A stretch of 64,000 bases of DNA from Synechococcus sp. AG-670-F04 (GTDB lineage: Bacteria; Cyanobacteriota; Cyanobacteriia; PCC-6307; Cyanobiaceae), in assembly GCA_003211515.1 (NCBI GenBank), contig QCSN01000001.1, positions 60,082 to 124,081 on the forward strand. Direction: 5' to 3'. Made by a program: the position numbers and the translations under genes. Each line of letters starts with the position of its first letter. Position 1 is the first letter of the stretch. A model generated the notes under the pieces. The model made no database searches. It saw only the letters and a program-made list of their open reading frames with translations, and was not told the DNA's origin. Shown here in pieces: positions 9,152-18,274 of this stretch.

Positions 9152-9829
9152 TTAGGCAAGCAGCGAATTGTTGTAGAGAGCAATTTGAATATATTCACCA
9201 CTGTCGAGAACGTCCGTGTCGGGAAAGCCGGTCAGGTTCAGCAAGCCGGCCTCACCCAAGTCGGCAAAAGTGGCCGTATCGAATGAAAAAATTTCAGGCA
9301 TTTGTTCAGCGTTTTTCTGGAGGATTTTGTAGAACTTTTTGAACGAATATTTCTTCTTGCCGAATTTAACTTTTTCAAGCTTATTTTCGGAATATTCGGA
9401 TCCAAAAGGGTCTGAGAATAGGACACCAAAATCCCTTACGCCAGTGTCGAGATTGGTGGTAGCGATCATCACGTCACGATCATTAATGAGGATAGTGCTG
9501 ATAGCGGAATCGCTAGTTTCGAACTTGGGGTTGAGAATGTTGTTTTTCGAAAATTGAATAATATCTTTGCCGCTGCCTGCATCAGCGACAAAGCCCCACT
9601 CCTGGTCTGTCATGAACATATAACGATCATTCCCTGGGCCTCCGGACAGGACGGAAGGAACTGTTGCAAAGCCTCCAGAAGCTGAGTCGTCTTCAATCTG
9701 ATAGCTGCCATTGGTCAAGATGTCTTTGCCTGAACCTGCATAAAAGCCAAATCCACCCTCAACCTCCTCGACATCCTTTTTATTGGTTCCTAATGTTGAT
9801 TGATAAGGTCCAAAATCAAGAGCTGTCAT
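9152..9829 (-). CDS. RTX/haemolysin-type calcium-binding-like protein (225 aa)
   Basis: This 225-residue acidic protein starts MTALDFGPYQSTLG. It carries glycine/aspartate loops resembling RTX repeats: GSGKDILTNG near residue 33, GGPGNDRYMFMTDQ near 65 and AGSGKDIIQFSK near 84. One GGxGxDx unit is canonical and the others are degenerate. There is no N-terminal signal peptide, consistent with a C-terminal type I secretion signal; the C-terminus is hydrophobic and weakly charged (QIALYNNSLLA). Flanking DNA is AT-rich compared with neighbouring housekeeping genes. Export and calcium binding are inferred from family knowledge. Confidence 0.72.
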   Translation of the reverse strand: MTALDFGPYQSTLGTNKKDVEEVEGGFGFYAGSGKDILTNGSYQIEDDSASGGFATVPSVLSGGPGNDRYMFMTDQEWGFVADAGSGKDIIQFSKNNILNPKFETSDSAISTILINDRDVMIATTNLDTGVRDFGVLFSDPFGSEYSENKLEKVKFGKKKYSFKKFYKILQKNAEQMPEIFSFDTATFADLGEAGLLNLTGFPDTDVLDSGEYIQIALYNNSLLA

Positions 9830-10004
9830 TGGAAAAAATTAGAATATTACTCATCATAGCGACAATCAACTAACTTGCAGCAAAGACATGTTTCCAAGGA
9901 CTGAGCCGAACATTAAAATGTTTAGGAATACGAACGTGTAACGACATCGTCCATTCATACAAACGCGCCCTGAGCTCATTTGATTAAGACTGTCGCTTCA
10001 AATA

Positions 10005-10484
10005 TCAAATCGATAAATCACCGAACACAGCAACAACCGAGCCATCGGGGTGCATGAAGCGCAACCCAACCCCGGCAAGCAGATCGATGTGATCCTTCGA
10101 TCCATTTGACGATCCAGGCGGTTTGTCCCGAAGCGGCGAGGTATCTGCAGCGTTTGACTCGACAGCGTTGAACGCAATTATCTGACCGACCTGATCATCG
10201 GGCAAAAGATCGGCTGCGTCATCAAGACGATGCCGACGGGTGATCTTCGTTTTGCCCAGCAGAACATCTCCCCGGGTGAAAATGCCATTGCGATCGGTAT
10301 CCACGTACAACTTCAAGCGGTCACGCCTTGTCTGTTTCAAAAACCCCGGCGCACCGTCATCAAGATCCCAGATGTAATCCACCTGTTTGACGCGACGTTC
10401 GACGGTCTTGCCACGCTGGTTCCGCACCTGAACGCGTCGTGGATGGGTGGAGAACGTCGCGTCGGCCTGGCTCCAGATGCACAT
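10005..10484 (-). CDS. Conserved hypothetical protein with a DxDxNG loop (159 aa)
   Basis: The frame runs from ATG 10484 (a TTG at 10505 is also possible) and ends just after FGDLSI. It has a charged N-terminal half (VDYIWDLDDGAPGF) and an EF-hand-like loop LYVDTDRNGIFTRGD near residue 65 that could bind calcium. A polar linker and a C-terminal beta segment GLRFMHPDGSVVAVFG follow. There are no membrane segments. It lies 51 bases downstream of uvrC on the same strand. The function is unknown. A smaller antisense frame is a shadow. Confidence 0.6.
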   Translation of the reverse strand: MCIWSQADATFSTHPRRVQVRNQRGKTVERRVKQVDYIWDLDDGAPGFLKQTRRDRLKLYVDTDRNGIFTRGDVLLGKTKITRRHRLDDAADLLPDDQVGQIIAFNAVESNAADTSPLRDKPPGSSNGSKDHIDLLAGVGLRFMHPDGSVVAVFGDLSI

Positions 10485-10535
10485 CTCAATCGACTCCGCA
10501 ATCAAAGCGAACGGTCATGGGACAGGATTGTGCGC

Positions 10536-12542
10536 TCATGACGCCTCCAGTGAGGTCATCGCCTGGTCTGATGGCGTGAATCCATCCTGGGATGGCTCCT
10601 GATCGAGTGCAGGGTCGTCTTCGGGATGGAAGAAATCGTGGATCTGCTGTGCCATCGACGGACCCACACCAGGCGCTTCACTTAACCGCTCGACACTCGC
10701 CAGCTGGATGGCATCGATGGAGTGGAAGTGAGCGAGAAGATCCTTGACCCGTTTCGGGCCAACACCTGGAATATCACTTAGGCGAGACCGTTTCATCCGC
10801 TCGCCCCGCTGCTGTCGATGGAAGGTCACCGCAAAGCGGTGGGCTTCATCCCGCAGCCGCCGCAGCAGGGCGACGCCCAGCTGATCCGGCTCACTGTCGA
10901 GCGGTTGTCGCTCCCCCGGCAGAAAAATCTCCTCACGCTGTTTGGCCAGCGAACACACATTCAGATCCTCATGGAGATCCAATTCACGCAGCGCCTCCAT
11001 CACGGCCGATAACTGACCCTTCCCGCCATCGATCATCACCACGTCAGGCCAATCATTCAGGCCATCGGTCTGCAGTGCACTGCCTCCCTTCTGGCGAAGA
11101 GCACCCACGTCGATACCCTCTGCTTTGGCCCGAGCCCAGCGACGGAAGCGCCGGCGCATGATCTCCGCCATGGCCATGAAGTCATCGCTGTGTCCTGAAC
11201 GGATGCTGCTGCTTCGAATTTTGTATTTGCGGTAGTGCTGCTTCGCGGGCAAACCGTCGATGAACACAACCTGAGAGGCAACAGCGTCACTCCCCTGAAT
11301 ATGACTGATGTCGTAGCCCTCGATTCGCCGAGGAGGAATCGGAAGCTCCAACAATTGCGCCAGATCTTCCGTTGCCAGGGCCTGCTGCTCCTGGCCTTGT
11401 TTTGCGCGGAGAAGTTCGAATTCAGCATTGCGCTGCACCAGCTCGATCAGGTCCGCTTTCTGACGTTGTTTCGGGCAATGAATGTGCACCTTGCGCTCTC
11501 GCTGTTCACCAAGCCACTCCTCGAGCAGATTTTGTTGGGGTAAAGCGTGTTGCACCAGCAATTCAGGAGGGACCTCCACGGCATCCACCTGGCTGTAGTG
11601 CTCTTCGATCACCCGTTGAAGAATCAACCCAGGCTCCATGCCGGACGCATCGGCTGTGTATCCGAGGCGGCCCACAAGCTTGCCGGCACGCATTTGAAAC
11701 AACTGAACGGCCGCCACCCGCTCATCCATCGCCAACGCCAACACGTCTCGACTGATCGAAGAATCCGGGAGACTCATCTTCTGATCCGCCGTCAGCTGAT
11801 CCAGCCCCTGGAGTTGATCACGCACCCGTGCAGCGGACTCAAAATCCAGCCGTTCCGCGTAACGGCCCATCTGCTCGTGAAGAAGGGTCTGCAGTTCATC
11901 ACTGCGCCCCTGAAACACCATCGCCACTTTGCGCAGCGTGCGGTGATAGTCCTCGGAACTGATCCTTTCCTGACAAACCCCAGGACAGCGTCCGATGCTG
12001 AAATTCAGACAGGTGCGATCGGGATACATCGGTCGGGGACGCTGACGCAATGGGAAGACCCGTTTGACGAGAAACAAGGTGCGTCGAAGCAAACCCACAT
12101 CGACATAAGGTCCGTAAAAACGATCCAGGGGACTGCGAAACCGGCGCCTGCGGGTGATGAAGATGCGTGGATAGGCCTCACTCCAGGTAATGCAGAGATA
12201 GGGATATTTTTTGTCGTCCTTCAGCAACACATTGAAGTGGGGCTGATGGTTCTTGATCAGGTTGGATTCCAACGCGAGCGCTTCCGCTTCACTGTCGGTG
12301 ACGATGAATTCAATGTCACAGACCTGCCTCGTCATCAAGCGAATCCGCGGGGAAAGGTCATGGCGGCTACGGAAGTAGCTGCGAACACGACTTCGCAGGC
12401 TTTTTGATTTACCGACGTAGAGAATGCGGTCTTGCCCGTCACGCATCAGATAACAACCCGGCTCAGCGGGAATATCCTTCAGCCGCTGTTCAAGGCGATC
12501 CGGCTGCGTCAGCAGCGGAGCGCCCGATCCTGAAGACGCCAA
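10536..12542 (-). CDS. uvrC: Excinuclease ABC subunit C (UvrC)
   Basis: UvrC makes both incisions around bulky DNA lesions in the UvrABC nucleotide-excision pathway. The 668-residue protein has the full architecture. The GIY-YIG 3'-incision domain ([20 protein letters not shown]) lies at about residues 29-48. A Cys-bearing region ([14 protein letters not shown]) lies near 180. The UVR helix ([14 protein letters not shown]) is near 235. The RNase H-like 5'-incision domain shows [10 protein letters not shown] near 415 and [11 protein letters not shown] near 505. A C-terminal helix-hairpin-helix pair ([25 protein letters not shown]) ends it. The only usable start upstream of GIY-YIG is TTG 12542. 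The flavin reductase gene lies 7 bases upstream. Confidence 0.97.
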   Translation of the reverse strand: MASSGSGAPLLTQPDRLEQRLKDIPAEPGCYLMRDGQDRILYVGKSKSLRSRVRSYFRSRHDLSPRIRLMTRQVCDIEFIVTDSEAEALALESNLIKNHQPHFNVLLKDDKKYPYLCITWSEAYPRIFITRRRRFRSPLDRFYGPYVDVGLLRRTLFLVKRVFPLRQRPRPMYPDRTCLNFSIGRCPGVCQERISSEDYHRTLRKVAMVFQGRSDELQTLLHEQMGRYAERLDFESAARVRDQLQGLDQLTADQKMSLPDSSISRDVLALAMDERVAAVQLFQMRAGKLVGRLGYTADASGMEPGLILQRVIEEHYSQVDAVEVPPELLVQHALPQQNLLEEWLGEQRERKVHIHCPKQRQKADLIELVQRNAEFELLRAKQGQEQQALATEDLAQLLELPIPPRRIEGYDISHIQGSDAVASQVVFIDGLPAKQHYRKYKIRSSSIRSGHSDDFMAMAEIMRRRFRRWARAKAEGIDVGALRQKGGSALQTDGLNDWPDVVMIDGGKGQLSAVMEALRELDLHEDLNVCSLAKQREEIFLPGERQPLDSEPDQLGVALLRRLRDEAHRFAVTFHRQQRGERMKRSRLSDIPGVGPKRVKDLLAHFHSIDAIQLASVERLSEAPGVGPSMAQQIHDFFHPEDDPALDQEPSQDGFTPSDQAMTSLEAS

Positions 12543-12549
12543 GATGCGC

Positions 12550-13032
12550 TCAACCGCCGTAATTCCAGCCGGTGCTGGCCAGGTTCAGCGCATCGCCATC
12601 GGCGATCAGCCGTGCTGATTTGACCTCCCCAACGAAAACGGTGTGATCGCCATGTTTCACAGTGCCCGCCAGCTCGCACTCAACACCACCGACAGCGTCG
12701 TCCAGGAGGGGGAGGCCAAGCTCACCTTCCTGGAACGGCGCCGCTTCAAACCGTCCTCCCATCGCCTTCTGAGGTTTGAAGAACACTGCTGCCAAATCCT
12801 TCTGATCGGCACGCAGAACGTTGAGTGAGAAGCGGCCTGTTCGTTCGATGATGGCGTGGCTGGCACTGTCCGAACGAACGGACATCACCACCAAGGGGGG
12901 TTCGAAGGAGCCCTGGGTCACCCAGCTGGCGGTGAAACCATTCACCTCGTCGCCTTCTCGCACCCCACAGACAAACAGCCCATGGGGGATCTTGCGCAGA
13001 AGGGTCTTCTTGGCATCGAGATCCAGGCTCAT
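12550..13032 (-). CDS. Flavin reductase-like FMN-binding protein
   Basis: This 160-residue protein has the flavin reductase/Flv C-terminal-like split-barrel fold. Typical signatures are [53 protein letters not shown] and [20 protein letters not shown]. Relatives bind FMN and reduce flavin or other acceptors with NAD(P)H. In cyanobacteria the same domain ends the flavodiiron proteins, but here it stands alone. ATG 13032 is a clear start. It is divergent from coaD with about 70 bases between, and is followed by uvrC after 7 bases. Confidence 0.87.
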   Translation of the reverse strand: MSLDLDAKKTLLRKIPHGLFVCGVREGDEVNGFTASWVTQGSFEPPLVVMSVRSDSASHAIIERTGRFSLNVLRADQKDLAAVFFKPQKAMGGRFEAAPFQEGELGLPLLDDAVGGVECELAGTVKHGDHTVFVGEVKSARLIADGDALNLASTGWNYGG

Positions 13033-13105
13033 GGGGAAGATTCGAGGTTTCCATGAAATCTAGGCAGGGTCCGCTGCATAGGATTGAGCTGTTGCCTGAT
13101 GTGTG

Positions 13106-13603
13106 ATGCGGGCGCTTTACCCGGGGAGTTTTGACCCACTCACAAATGGACATCTGGACCTGATCGAACGGGCGTCATCCCTGTTCGGTGAAGTGGTGGT
13201 TGCGGTTCTCTGCAATCCGAACAAAAAAGCTGCTTTTTCTGTCGAGCAACGCATCAGCCAGATCCGAACAGCAACGGCCCATCTCGAAGGGATTGATGTG
13301 GTCAGTTTTGACGGGCTAACCGTCCACTGTGCAGCAACGCATGATGCCGGTTTGATCATTCGCGGCCTGCGTGCAATGAGCGATTTTGAATATGAACTTC
13401 AGATTGCAAACACCAACCGGTCACTGGCCACTGAGCTCGAAACGATCTTCATGGCCGCCTCCGCCCATCACAGTTTTCTGAGCAGTTCCGTTGTCAAGGA
13501 AGTGGCACGTTTCGGTGGGCCGATTGATCACATGGTCCCCGCAAAGGTTGCGGAAGACCTCAACAGGTTATTCAATTCGGCTTTAACTCCCTTGCAGCCA
13601 TGA
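13106..13603 (+). CDS. coaD: Phosphopantetheine adenylyltransferase (CoaD)
   Basis: CoaD transfers AMP from ATP to 4'-phosphopantetheine to make dephospho-CoA, the penultimate step of coenzyme A synthesis. The 165-residue protein has the nucleotidyltransferase motifs [19 protein letters not shown] (with the T/HxGH signature) at residues 5-23, [14 protein letters not shown] near 85, and SSSVVKEVA near 127. ATG 13106 is preferred over GTG 13103, which would only add one residue. The stop overlaps the start of the next gene by four bases (ATGA), so the two are translationally coupled. Confidence 0.97.
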   Translation: MRALYPGSFDPLTNGHLDLIERASSLFGEVVVAVLCNPNKKAAFSVEQRISQIRTATAHLEGIDVVSFDGLTVHCAATHDAGLIIRGLRAMSDFEYELQIANTNRSLATELETIFMAASAHHSFLSSSVVKEVARFGGPIDHMVPAKVAEDLNRLFNSALTPLQP

Positions 13604-14535
13604 GCGAAGCTCGGTTCACCGTGCTCGATCAACTGGATCAGCTGGAAGAGATCGTTCTCGAAGGGAGTCGGGTTCCCTTCACAGGGGGACGCCTGGTGAA
13701 TGAAGGTGAAGCTGTCGAAGTTCTCGACGCTGTTCGTGATGCCCTGCCAAAAGAGGTTGAGCGTGCAGATCAGCTGCTGCAGCGGCGTGATGACTTCATC
13801 AACACCGCTCGGCAACAGGCTGAAGAGATTGTTCAACAAGCCAAACAGCAGCGCGAGCAGCTGGTCAACAATGCAGCGATCCGGCAAGAAGCCGAGCGCC
13901 AGGTGAATGAGCTGCGAGAGCAAACCCGTCAGCAATGCGAGAAGTTGCTGCAGAACACGCGCCAGAAAAGCGCGTCTATGGAGCAGGAGATGCAGGCCAA
14001 GATCGTTCAGCAGGAGCAGCAATTTGCTTCCCGTCGTCAGCAGCTGGAACAAGAAGCTCTGCAACGGCGTCAACAGCTCGAGCAGGAAGCGGTCGAACTG
14101 AAGCGTCAATACCTGGAGCAGCACGAGGGCAATCGGCAACAGGGTCTGCAGGAACTTGAGTCGATACGCCGTGAAGGGCTGCGGCTGCAAAAGGAAGCTC
14201 GCGAGGAAGCCGAGCGCGTGCACAACGATGCTCTGCAATTCCGGCAACAAACGCAACAGCAATGTGAGGGACTAATCCAGCGAAGCCGTCAGGAAGCCGG
14301 CAGCGTCCAAGAGGGTGCCAACCGCTACGCCGAACAGACCCTGGGTGAACTGGAAGTGCGTCTCAAGGAGATGGCTCAGGTGGTGATGGCCGGCCGGCAG
14401 GAACTCGTCAAAATTCAGACGATTCGCCACGAGGACGAACGTCCCGTTGCGAGTGCTGAAACCACCAAGACCGTTCCGATCAACCGGGCACGCCGGGCTG
14501 CATCTCGCCTGCGCTCCATGAAGGGCACCGGCTGA
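13600..14535 (+). CDS. DivIVA-like coiled-coil cell-division protein (Cdv3-like)
   Basis: This 311-residue protein begins with a short ordered segment ([43 protein letters not shown] shows the conserved head, residues 8-50). A very long Gln/Glu/Arg-rich coiled coil fills residues 60-270, and a basic tail ends [18 protein letters not shown]. This organisation matches cyanobacterial Cdv3, a DivIVA-like protein needed for normal septum placement. The assignment rests on the head pattern and architecture; coiled coils evolve fast, so it is not certain. Its start overlaps coaD by 4 bases, and its end overlaps the convergent dacB by 56 bases. Confidence 0.75.
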   Translation: MSEARFTVLDQLDQLEEIVLEGSRVPFTGGRLVNEGEAVEVLDAVRDALPKEVERADQLLQRRDDFINTARQQAEEIVQQAKQQREQLVNNAAIRQEAERQVNELREQTRQQCEKLLQNTRQKSASMEQEMQAKIVQQEQQFASRRQQLEQEALQRRQQLEQEAVELKRQYLEQHEGNRQQGLQELESIRREGLRLQKEAREEAERVHNDALQFRQQTQQQCEGLIQRSRQEAGSVQEGANRYAEQTLGELEVRLKEMAQVVMAGRQELVKIQTIRHEDERPVASAETTKTVPINRARRAASRLRSMKGTG

Positions 14536-15793
14536 GTCGTTGAGCCGATGTCAGCACCTGACCCATCACCGAGTTGGGTGCTGACGCTCCATTGGAAATC
14601 ATGCTGACGAAACGCCGACCGTCTGGAGTGTCAAGGATCCCAGAAATCGAGCGGACACCCGTGAGTGTGCCGGTCTTGCCCCAGAAACGGCCTTGTAGTG
14701 GTGTTCCCCGGTACAGATAACGCAGCGTTCCCCGTTGGCCTGCGATCGCCATCGAGGCCTGGTAGTAGGAGGAAAGCGGGTGACGACTCATGCGGAGCAA
14801 CAAAGCCGCAATCGTGCGGCTGGTGACCCGGTTCCCCCGTGAAAGCCCACTGCCGTCGCGGATCTTCATTCCAGTGATCGGCAATCCTTGCGCCTGCATC
14901 CAGCGTGTATTTGCCAGAGAGGCACGTCCCACGTCCCAGTCATCAGCGGCAGCCCGCAGCAGCACCTCGGCAGTGAAGTTGTGGCTCTCTGTGTTGGCCA
15001 GGCTCAGCAGAGCATGCATCGGTGCAGAGTCTTCACTGTGAAGAACAAGGGGTTCCTCTTCACTGCTGGCCAGGGTGGCCTCACGTCCCTCGTTATCCAC
15101 CATCACCATCTGGATCTGGCCGCCCTGCTTCTGAACACTTGTTTTCAACACCCGCTGCAGACGTGCCGCCGGATCCATCACGGCCATATGAAGCGCATTG
15201 CTCGTCAGAGCCAGGCGCGTGATCGGGGCTCCATAGGCGTAACTGCGATCGGCAGGATGCCAATCGTTTGGCCACCATCGCTGGCGTGGCTCTTCACGCA
15301 CCATCAAACGCACTGGACCTGCAGCCGTCTGAGCAGTCCTGGCGCCGCCCTGGCCGAGAACGACCATGGCAAATCTCTGCATCTCAACGATGCTCAGGTC
15401 AGGGTCTCCTTCCCCGACAATTTCCATGGACCCATCGGCATGGCGAAGCAACTGGGTGCGAAGCCGGAAATCCGGCCCGAGACGATCAAGAGCGAATGCA
15501 CTGCTGATCAGCTTTTGGTTTGAGGCCGGAACACGGGGTGAACCCCCATTCAGATCGGCCAGCAGCTGTCCGCGATCATCAACAACGCTGATGCTCCATG
15601 CGGAGCTCTGCCCGCCCACAGCTCCTTTAATGGCCTGTTGAAGCTCGGGACAGACCCGACCGAACTGGAGGTTGGGCAGTCCCTGGCGTTCAACCGGAGG
15701 AGGTGGGGAGATCAGAGCTGGTTGAGGCTCAGCAGCGAGGGAGGGTTGCAGGCTGTTGACACTGAGCAACAGACCGGTCAGAACTTTGATCAC
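14480..15793 (-). CDS. dacB: D-alanyl-D-alanine carboxypeptidase/endopeptidase (PBP4, peptidase S13)
   Basis: This periplasmic penicillin-binding protein trims or cleaves peptidoglycan cross-links. The 437-residue sequence has an N-terminal signal peptide (LTGLLLSVNSLQPSLAAEP). The S13 active-site triad motifs are SNQK (SxxK) near residue 98 in RVPASNQKLISSAF, SGLSRGN (SxN) near 328 and GKTGTL (KTG) near 383. The start is GTG 15793, overlapping the stop of the upstream DUF4330 gene as GTGA, which indicates coupling. The last 56 bases overlap the 3' end of the convergent coiled-coil gene. Confidence 0.94.
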   Translation of the reverse strand: MIKVLTGLLLSVNSLQPSLAAEPQPALISPPPPVERQGLPNLQFGRVCPELQQAIKGAVGGQSSAWSISVVDDRGQLLADLNGGSPRVPASNQKLISSAFALDRLGPDFRLRTQLLRHADGSMEIVGEGDPDLSIVEMQRFAMVVLGQGGARTAQTAAGPVRLMVREEPRQRWWPNDWHPADRSYAYGAPITRLALTSNALHMAVMDPAARLQRVLKTSVQKQGGQIQMVMVDNEGREATLASSEEEPLVLHSEDSAPMHALLSLANTESHNFTAEVLLRAAADDWDVGRASLANTRWMQAQGLPITGMKIRDGSGLSRGNRVTSRTIAALLLRMSRHPLSSYYQASMAIAGQRGTLRYLYRGTPLQGRFWGKTGTLTGVRSISGILDTPDGRRFVSMISNGASAPNSVMGQVLTSAQRLSRCPSWSAGEMQPGVPG

Positions 15794-16299
15794 GACTGCG
15801 ACACCCCACTCACGACGCCGTTCAGCCTGTACAGACGACCTTCCAATTCCACTGGCACACCAATTTTGAGCTTGGTGCCGCCAATGACGACGCCGGAAGG
15901 CCCCGCCTCTGCGTCAGCTTCAAGGGAGAAACGGATGTGAAACAACGTCCCTGGGTAGGGGTTCTCAGCCGAAACAACCCGGCCGTCAGGCTGAACAGCC
16001 ACCAATTTTTGAGTGACATTTTGAACATTGAGAACTCGAACGCGACCAGCAGGCTGGTTCCGGATCACGAAGTTGAGCCCTCCCTCGTCTCGAATCGAAT
16101 TAAGCAAAACGGCTGAGTCTGCAGCGACAAGGTGCCGGACATCCACCGTCAGTTGAACGGGCTGAACGGAGCCGGTTGCCCGTGCGACAGCGTTGCTGAG
16201 CTTCGGGGACCAAATCACTCCAGCCAACGCCGTCACGGCGAGCAAAGAGGCAATGCCATCAACCGGTGATAACCGTCGCAACCATGGGGGACGCTGCAT
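15790..16299 (-). CDS. DUF4330 single-pass membrane protein
   Basis: This 169-residue protein has an N-terminal membrane anchor (PVDGIASLLAVTALAGVIW, residues 11-29) and a periplasmic beta-rich domain (VQLTVDVRHLV, GRVRVLNVQNV, GTLFHIRFSLEADAE, TKLKIGVPVELEG). This organisation fits DUF4330, a family nearly restricted to cyanobacteria with no assigned function. ATG 16299 with a GAGG about nine bases upstream is better than TTG 16308. It overlaps dacB by four bases, so it may have an envelope-related role, although that is only inferred from context. Confidence 0.78.
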   Translation of the reverse strand: MQRPPWLRRLSPVDGIASLLAVTALAGVIWSPKLSNAVARATGSVQPVQLTVDVRHLVAADSAVLLNSIRDEGGLNFVIRNQPAGRVRVLNVQNVTQKLVAVQPDGRVVSAENPYPGTLFHIRFSLEADAEAGPSGVVIGGTKLKIGVPVELEGRLYRLNGVVSGVSQS

Positions 16300-16360
16300 G
16301 GAACCCAACCTCGGACACGAACCTTACGGACTGTTTGATCTGTGATCAAGAAACAAACCC

Positions 16361-17077
16361 CTAGTTGCGCAAACCGTCAATAAACCGATCCACCTGATTC
16401 AGCTGCTGCTTCAGTCCATCTCCTGCCTCTCCCGCCAACGAGGTTGCGATGGTGTCTGGATCAGGACGACTTTCAAAAACGGCAACCTGGCGATACCCAT
16501 CCGGATCGGACCGATAAATTCGCCAATCCGCAGGAAAACAGCGCATCAGCGCGCCACCGTCCAGAGGTTCAAGCCAATAGGCCTGCTTCCAGGAGGAGAC
16601 GAAACCTCGGCGTCGTTCGCGGGCCACACTACCGATGCCGACAGCGGCATCCTCCAACCGGCCGTTCAACATGGCCACCTGTCCGTGATGGGCTTCGCAG
16701 ATACCAAGAAATTCCTCGTAATCCGCAGGCGTCGGCATCACGGCCAGAAGCAGTTCGTCGGAGGGCTCCTCAGCCGAACGCCTCATCCACTGGCGAAAAT
16801 CAAGGATGCAATCTGCCAGGTCTGAAGCATCGCGACGGGCCAGGGCTGCTGCCCCTGCATCGGGCCAGAGCACAGTGACTGGGCGTTCTCCAGCCATCAG
16901 GGCCCGTGCCAAACGAAGGGCAACGGGCAACAAGCGCAAATTTTCAAATTTCAGAGCCGCACCCCAACGACTGCCATCGCCTGAATCAAGGGCTGCGAGG
17001 AGCGAGGCATGCATGGCTTGCTCTGCAGCAGCGAGATCCGAGGGGAGCGGCTGGACAGCTGGTTCGGTGGTGGTCAT
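16361..17077 (-). CDS. DUF1995 family protein
   Basis: This 238-residue soluble protein matches the DUF1995 pattern found in cyanobacteria and chloroplasts. The N-terminal half includes SLLAALDSGDGSRWGAALKFENLRLLPVALRLARAL, followed by VTVLWPDAGAAALARRD. A central segment has LLAVMPTPADYEEF and VAMLNGRLEDAAVG, and the C-terminal part has WLEPLDGGALMRCFPADWRIYRSD. In plants a DUF1995 protein (LPA3) assists photosystem II assembly. Whether that applies here is inference. The gene sits 12 bases downstream of the cysteine desulfurase gene, suggesting co-transcription. Confidence 0.82.
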   Translation of the reverse strand: MTTTEPAVQPLPSDLAAAEQAMHASLLAALDSGDGSRWGAALKFENLRLLPVALRLARALMAGERPVTVLWPDAGAAALARRDASDLADCILDFRQWMRRSAEEPSDELLLAVMPTPADYEEFLGICEAHHGQVAMLNGRLEDAAVGIGSVARERRRGFVSSWKQAYWLEPLDGGALMRCFPADWRIYRSDPDGYRQVAVFESRPDPDTIATSLAGEAGDGLKQQLNQVDRFIDGLRN

Positions 17078-17089
17078 CGCGCCAGCATC

Positions 17090-18274
17090 TCAGGAATCGT
17101 TTTGGACATGGTGGATGGCCCGCTCCAGCAACTGCGGCACAGGTCCGAGATCGGCATCCGACAACCAGGAACCAAGGCTGAAACGCAATCCAGACTGTCG
17201 CCAAATCGAAGGCACCTGCATCGCACCGAGCACAGCGCTGTCCGTGGACGTTCCAGATCTGCAGGCCGTTCCACTGCTGGCGGCCACTCCCGTTCTGGCC
17301 AGCTCTCGCACGACGGCCCGCCCGGAAAGCGGTCGCCCATCAGGCGTGCCGATCAGGAGGCTGATGTGATGGGGGAGGCGCGCTGCGCTGTTCGGTCCGA
17401 CCGCTCGGACACCGGGAATCGCCAACAACCGCTCGAGTAAAAGATCACGACAGGGCCGGATCCAGTCGCATGAACCTGGGGGGACACGATTGTTCAGAGC
17501 ATCAAAAGGGGGGAGAGAGCCCATGGCTTCAGCACATCCGGCAACCAAGGCAACGGGTTCGGTGCCACTGCGGAACCCCTGTTCCTGACCACCCCCACCC
17601 TGCAGGGCACGCAATGGCAAGCCATCTCTGGTGAGCAGGAAACCGACACCACGAGGGCCCTGAAATTTGTGGGCTGAGAACGAGAGCAGATCCACCGGCA
17701 AATCGGCCCAATTGACCCGACCCTGAGGGATCAACTGCGTGGCATCCGTGTGGAAACGAATTCCACGTTGCCGGCAGGCATGGGCGATCGGGAGTAACGG
17801 TTGAAGTGCTCCCACTTCACTCTGTCCCCAGATCAGGGAGACAAGTTGCGTTGGAGGGGCGATCAATCGTTTGAGTTGATCAAGACGAATCACTCCCTGA
17901 GCATCAACGGGCCAAAACTCGAGCTCCCAGCCAAGCCCGACGAGCCGTTGAGCAGCAGCATTGACTGCGGGATGTTCAACGCTGGAAATCACCAGCCGCC
18001 CAGCGGGCAGAACCGCAGCACTTCCCAGCAGAGCGAGATGGATCGATTCCGTGGCACCCGAGGTGACGATCAAATCGTCCGGCGCTGCCGTCAGCAGGGT
18101 CGCAATGGCAAACCGGGCGCGTTCCAAGGCCTCTGCGGCAAGCAATCCATACCCGTGCAGGCTGCTGGGGTTGGCCCAAGCCCTTTGTTGAATCGATTGC
18201 ATGGCATCAAGCACCGCTGGCAAAGGCGGTGTTGTGGCAGCGGCATCGAGATAAAGCTCAGAGCCCACCGCCAC
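17090..18274 (-). CDS. Cysteine desulfurase / aminotransferase class V (NifS/IscS-like)
   Basis: This PLP enzyme removes sulfur from cysteine as a persulfide for Fe-S cluster, thio-cofactor or tRNA modification. Signature residues are visible: ELYLDAAATTPPLPAV at the N-terminus, TSGATESIHLAL, the stacking His in SSVEHPAVN, the PLP Lys in FSAHKFQGPRGVGFL, and the catalytic Cys in ASSGTACRSGTSTD. The frame could start at GTG 18313, 18274 or 18268. I use 18274 because the family N-terminus begins near YLDAAATT. It overlaps the 3' end of the upstream dapF by 17 bases, so it is coupled to it. Which of the cell's desulfurases this is cannot be told from sequence alone. Confidence 0.9.
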   Translation of the reverse strand: MAVGSELYLDAAATTPPLPAVLDAMQSIQQRAWANPSSLHGYGLLAAEALERARFAIATLLTAAPDDLIVTSGATESIHLALLGSAAVLPAGRLVISSVEHPAVNAAAQRLVGLGWELEFWPVDAQGVIRLDQLKRLIAPPTQLVSLIWGQSEVGALQPLLPIAHACRQRGIRFHTDATQLIPQGRVNWADLPVDLLSFSAHKFQGPRGVGFLLTRDGLPLRALQGGGGQEQGFRSGTEPVALVAGCAEAMGSLPPFDALNNRVPPGSCDWIRPCRDLLLERLLAIPGVRAVGPNSAARLPHHISLLIGTPDGRPLSGRAVVRELARTGVAASSGTACRSGTSTDSAVLGAMQVPSIWRQSGLRFSLGSWLSDADLGPVPQLLERAIHHVQNDS

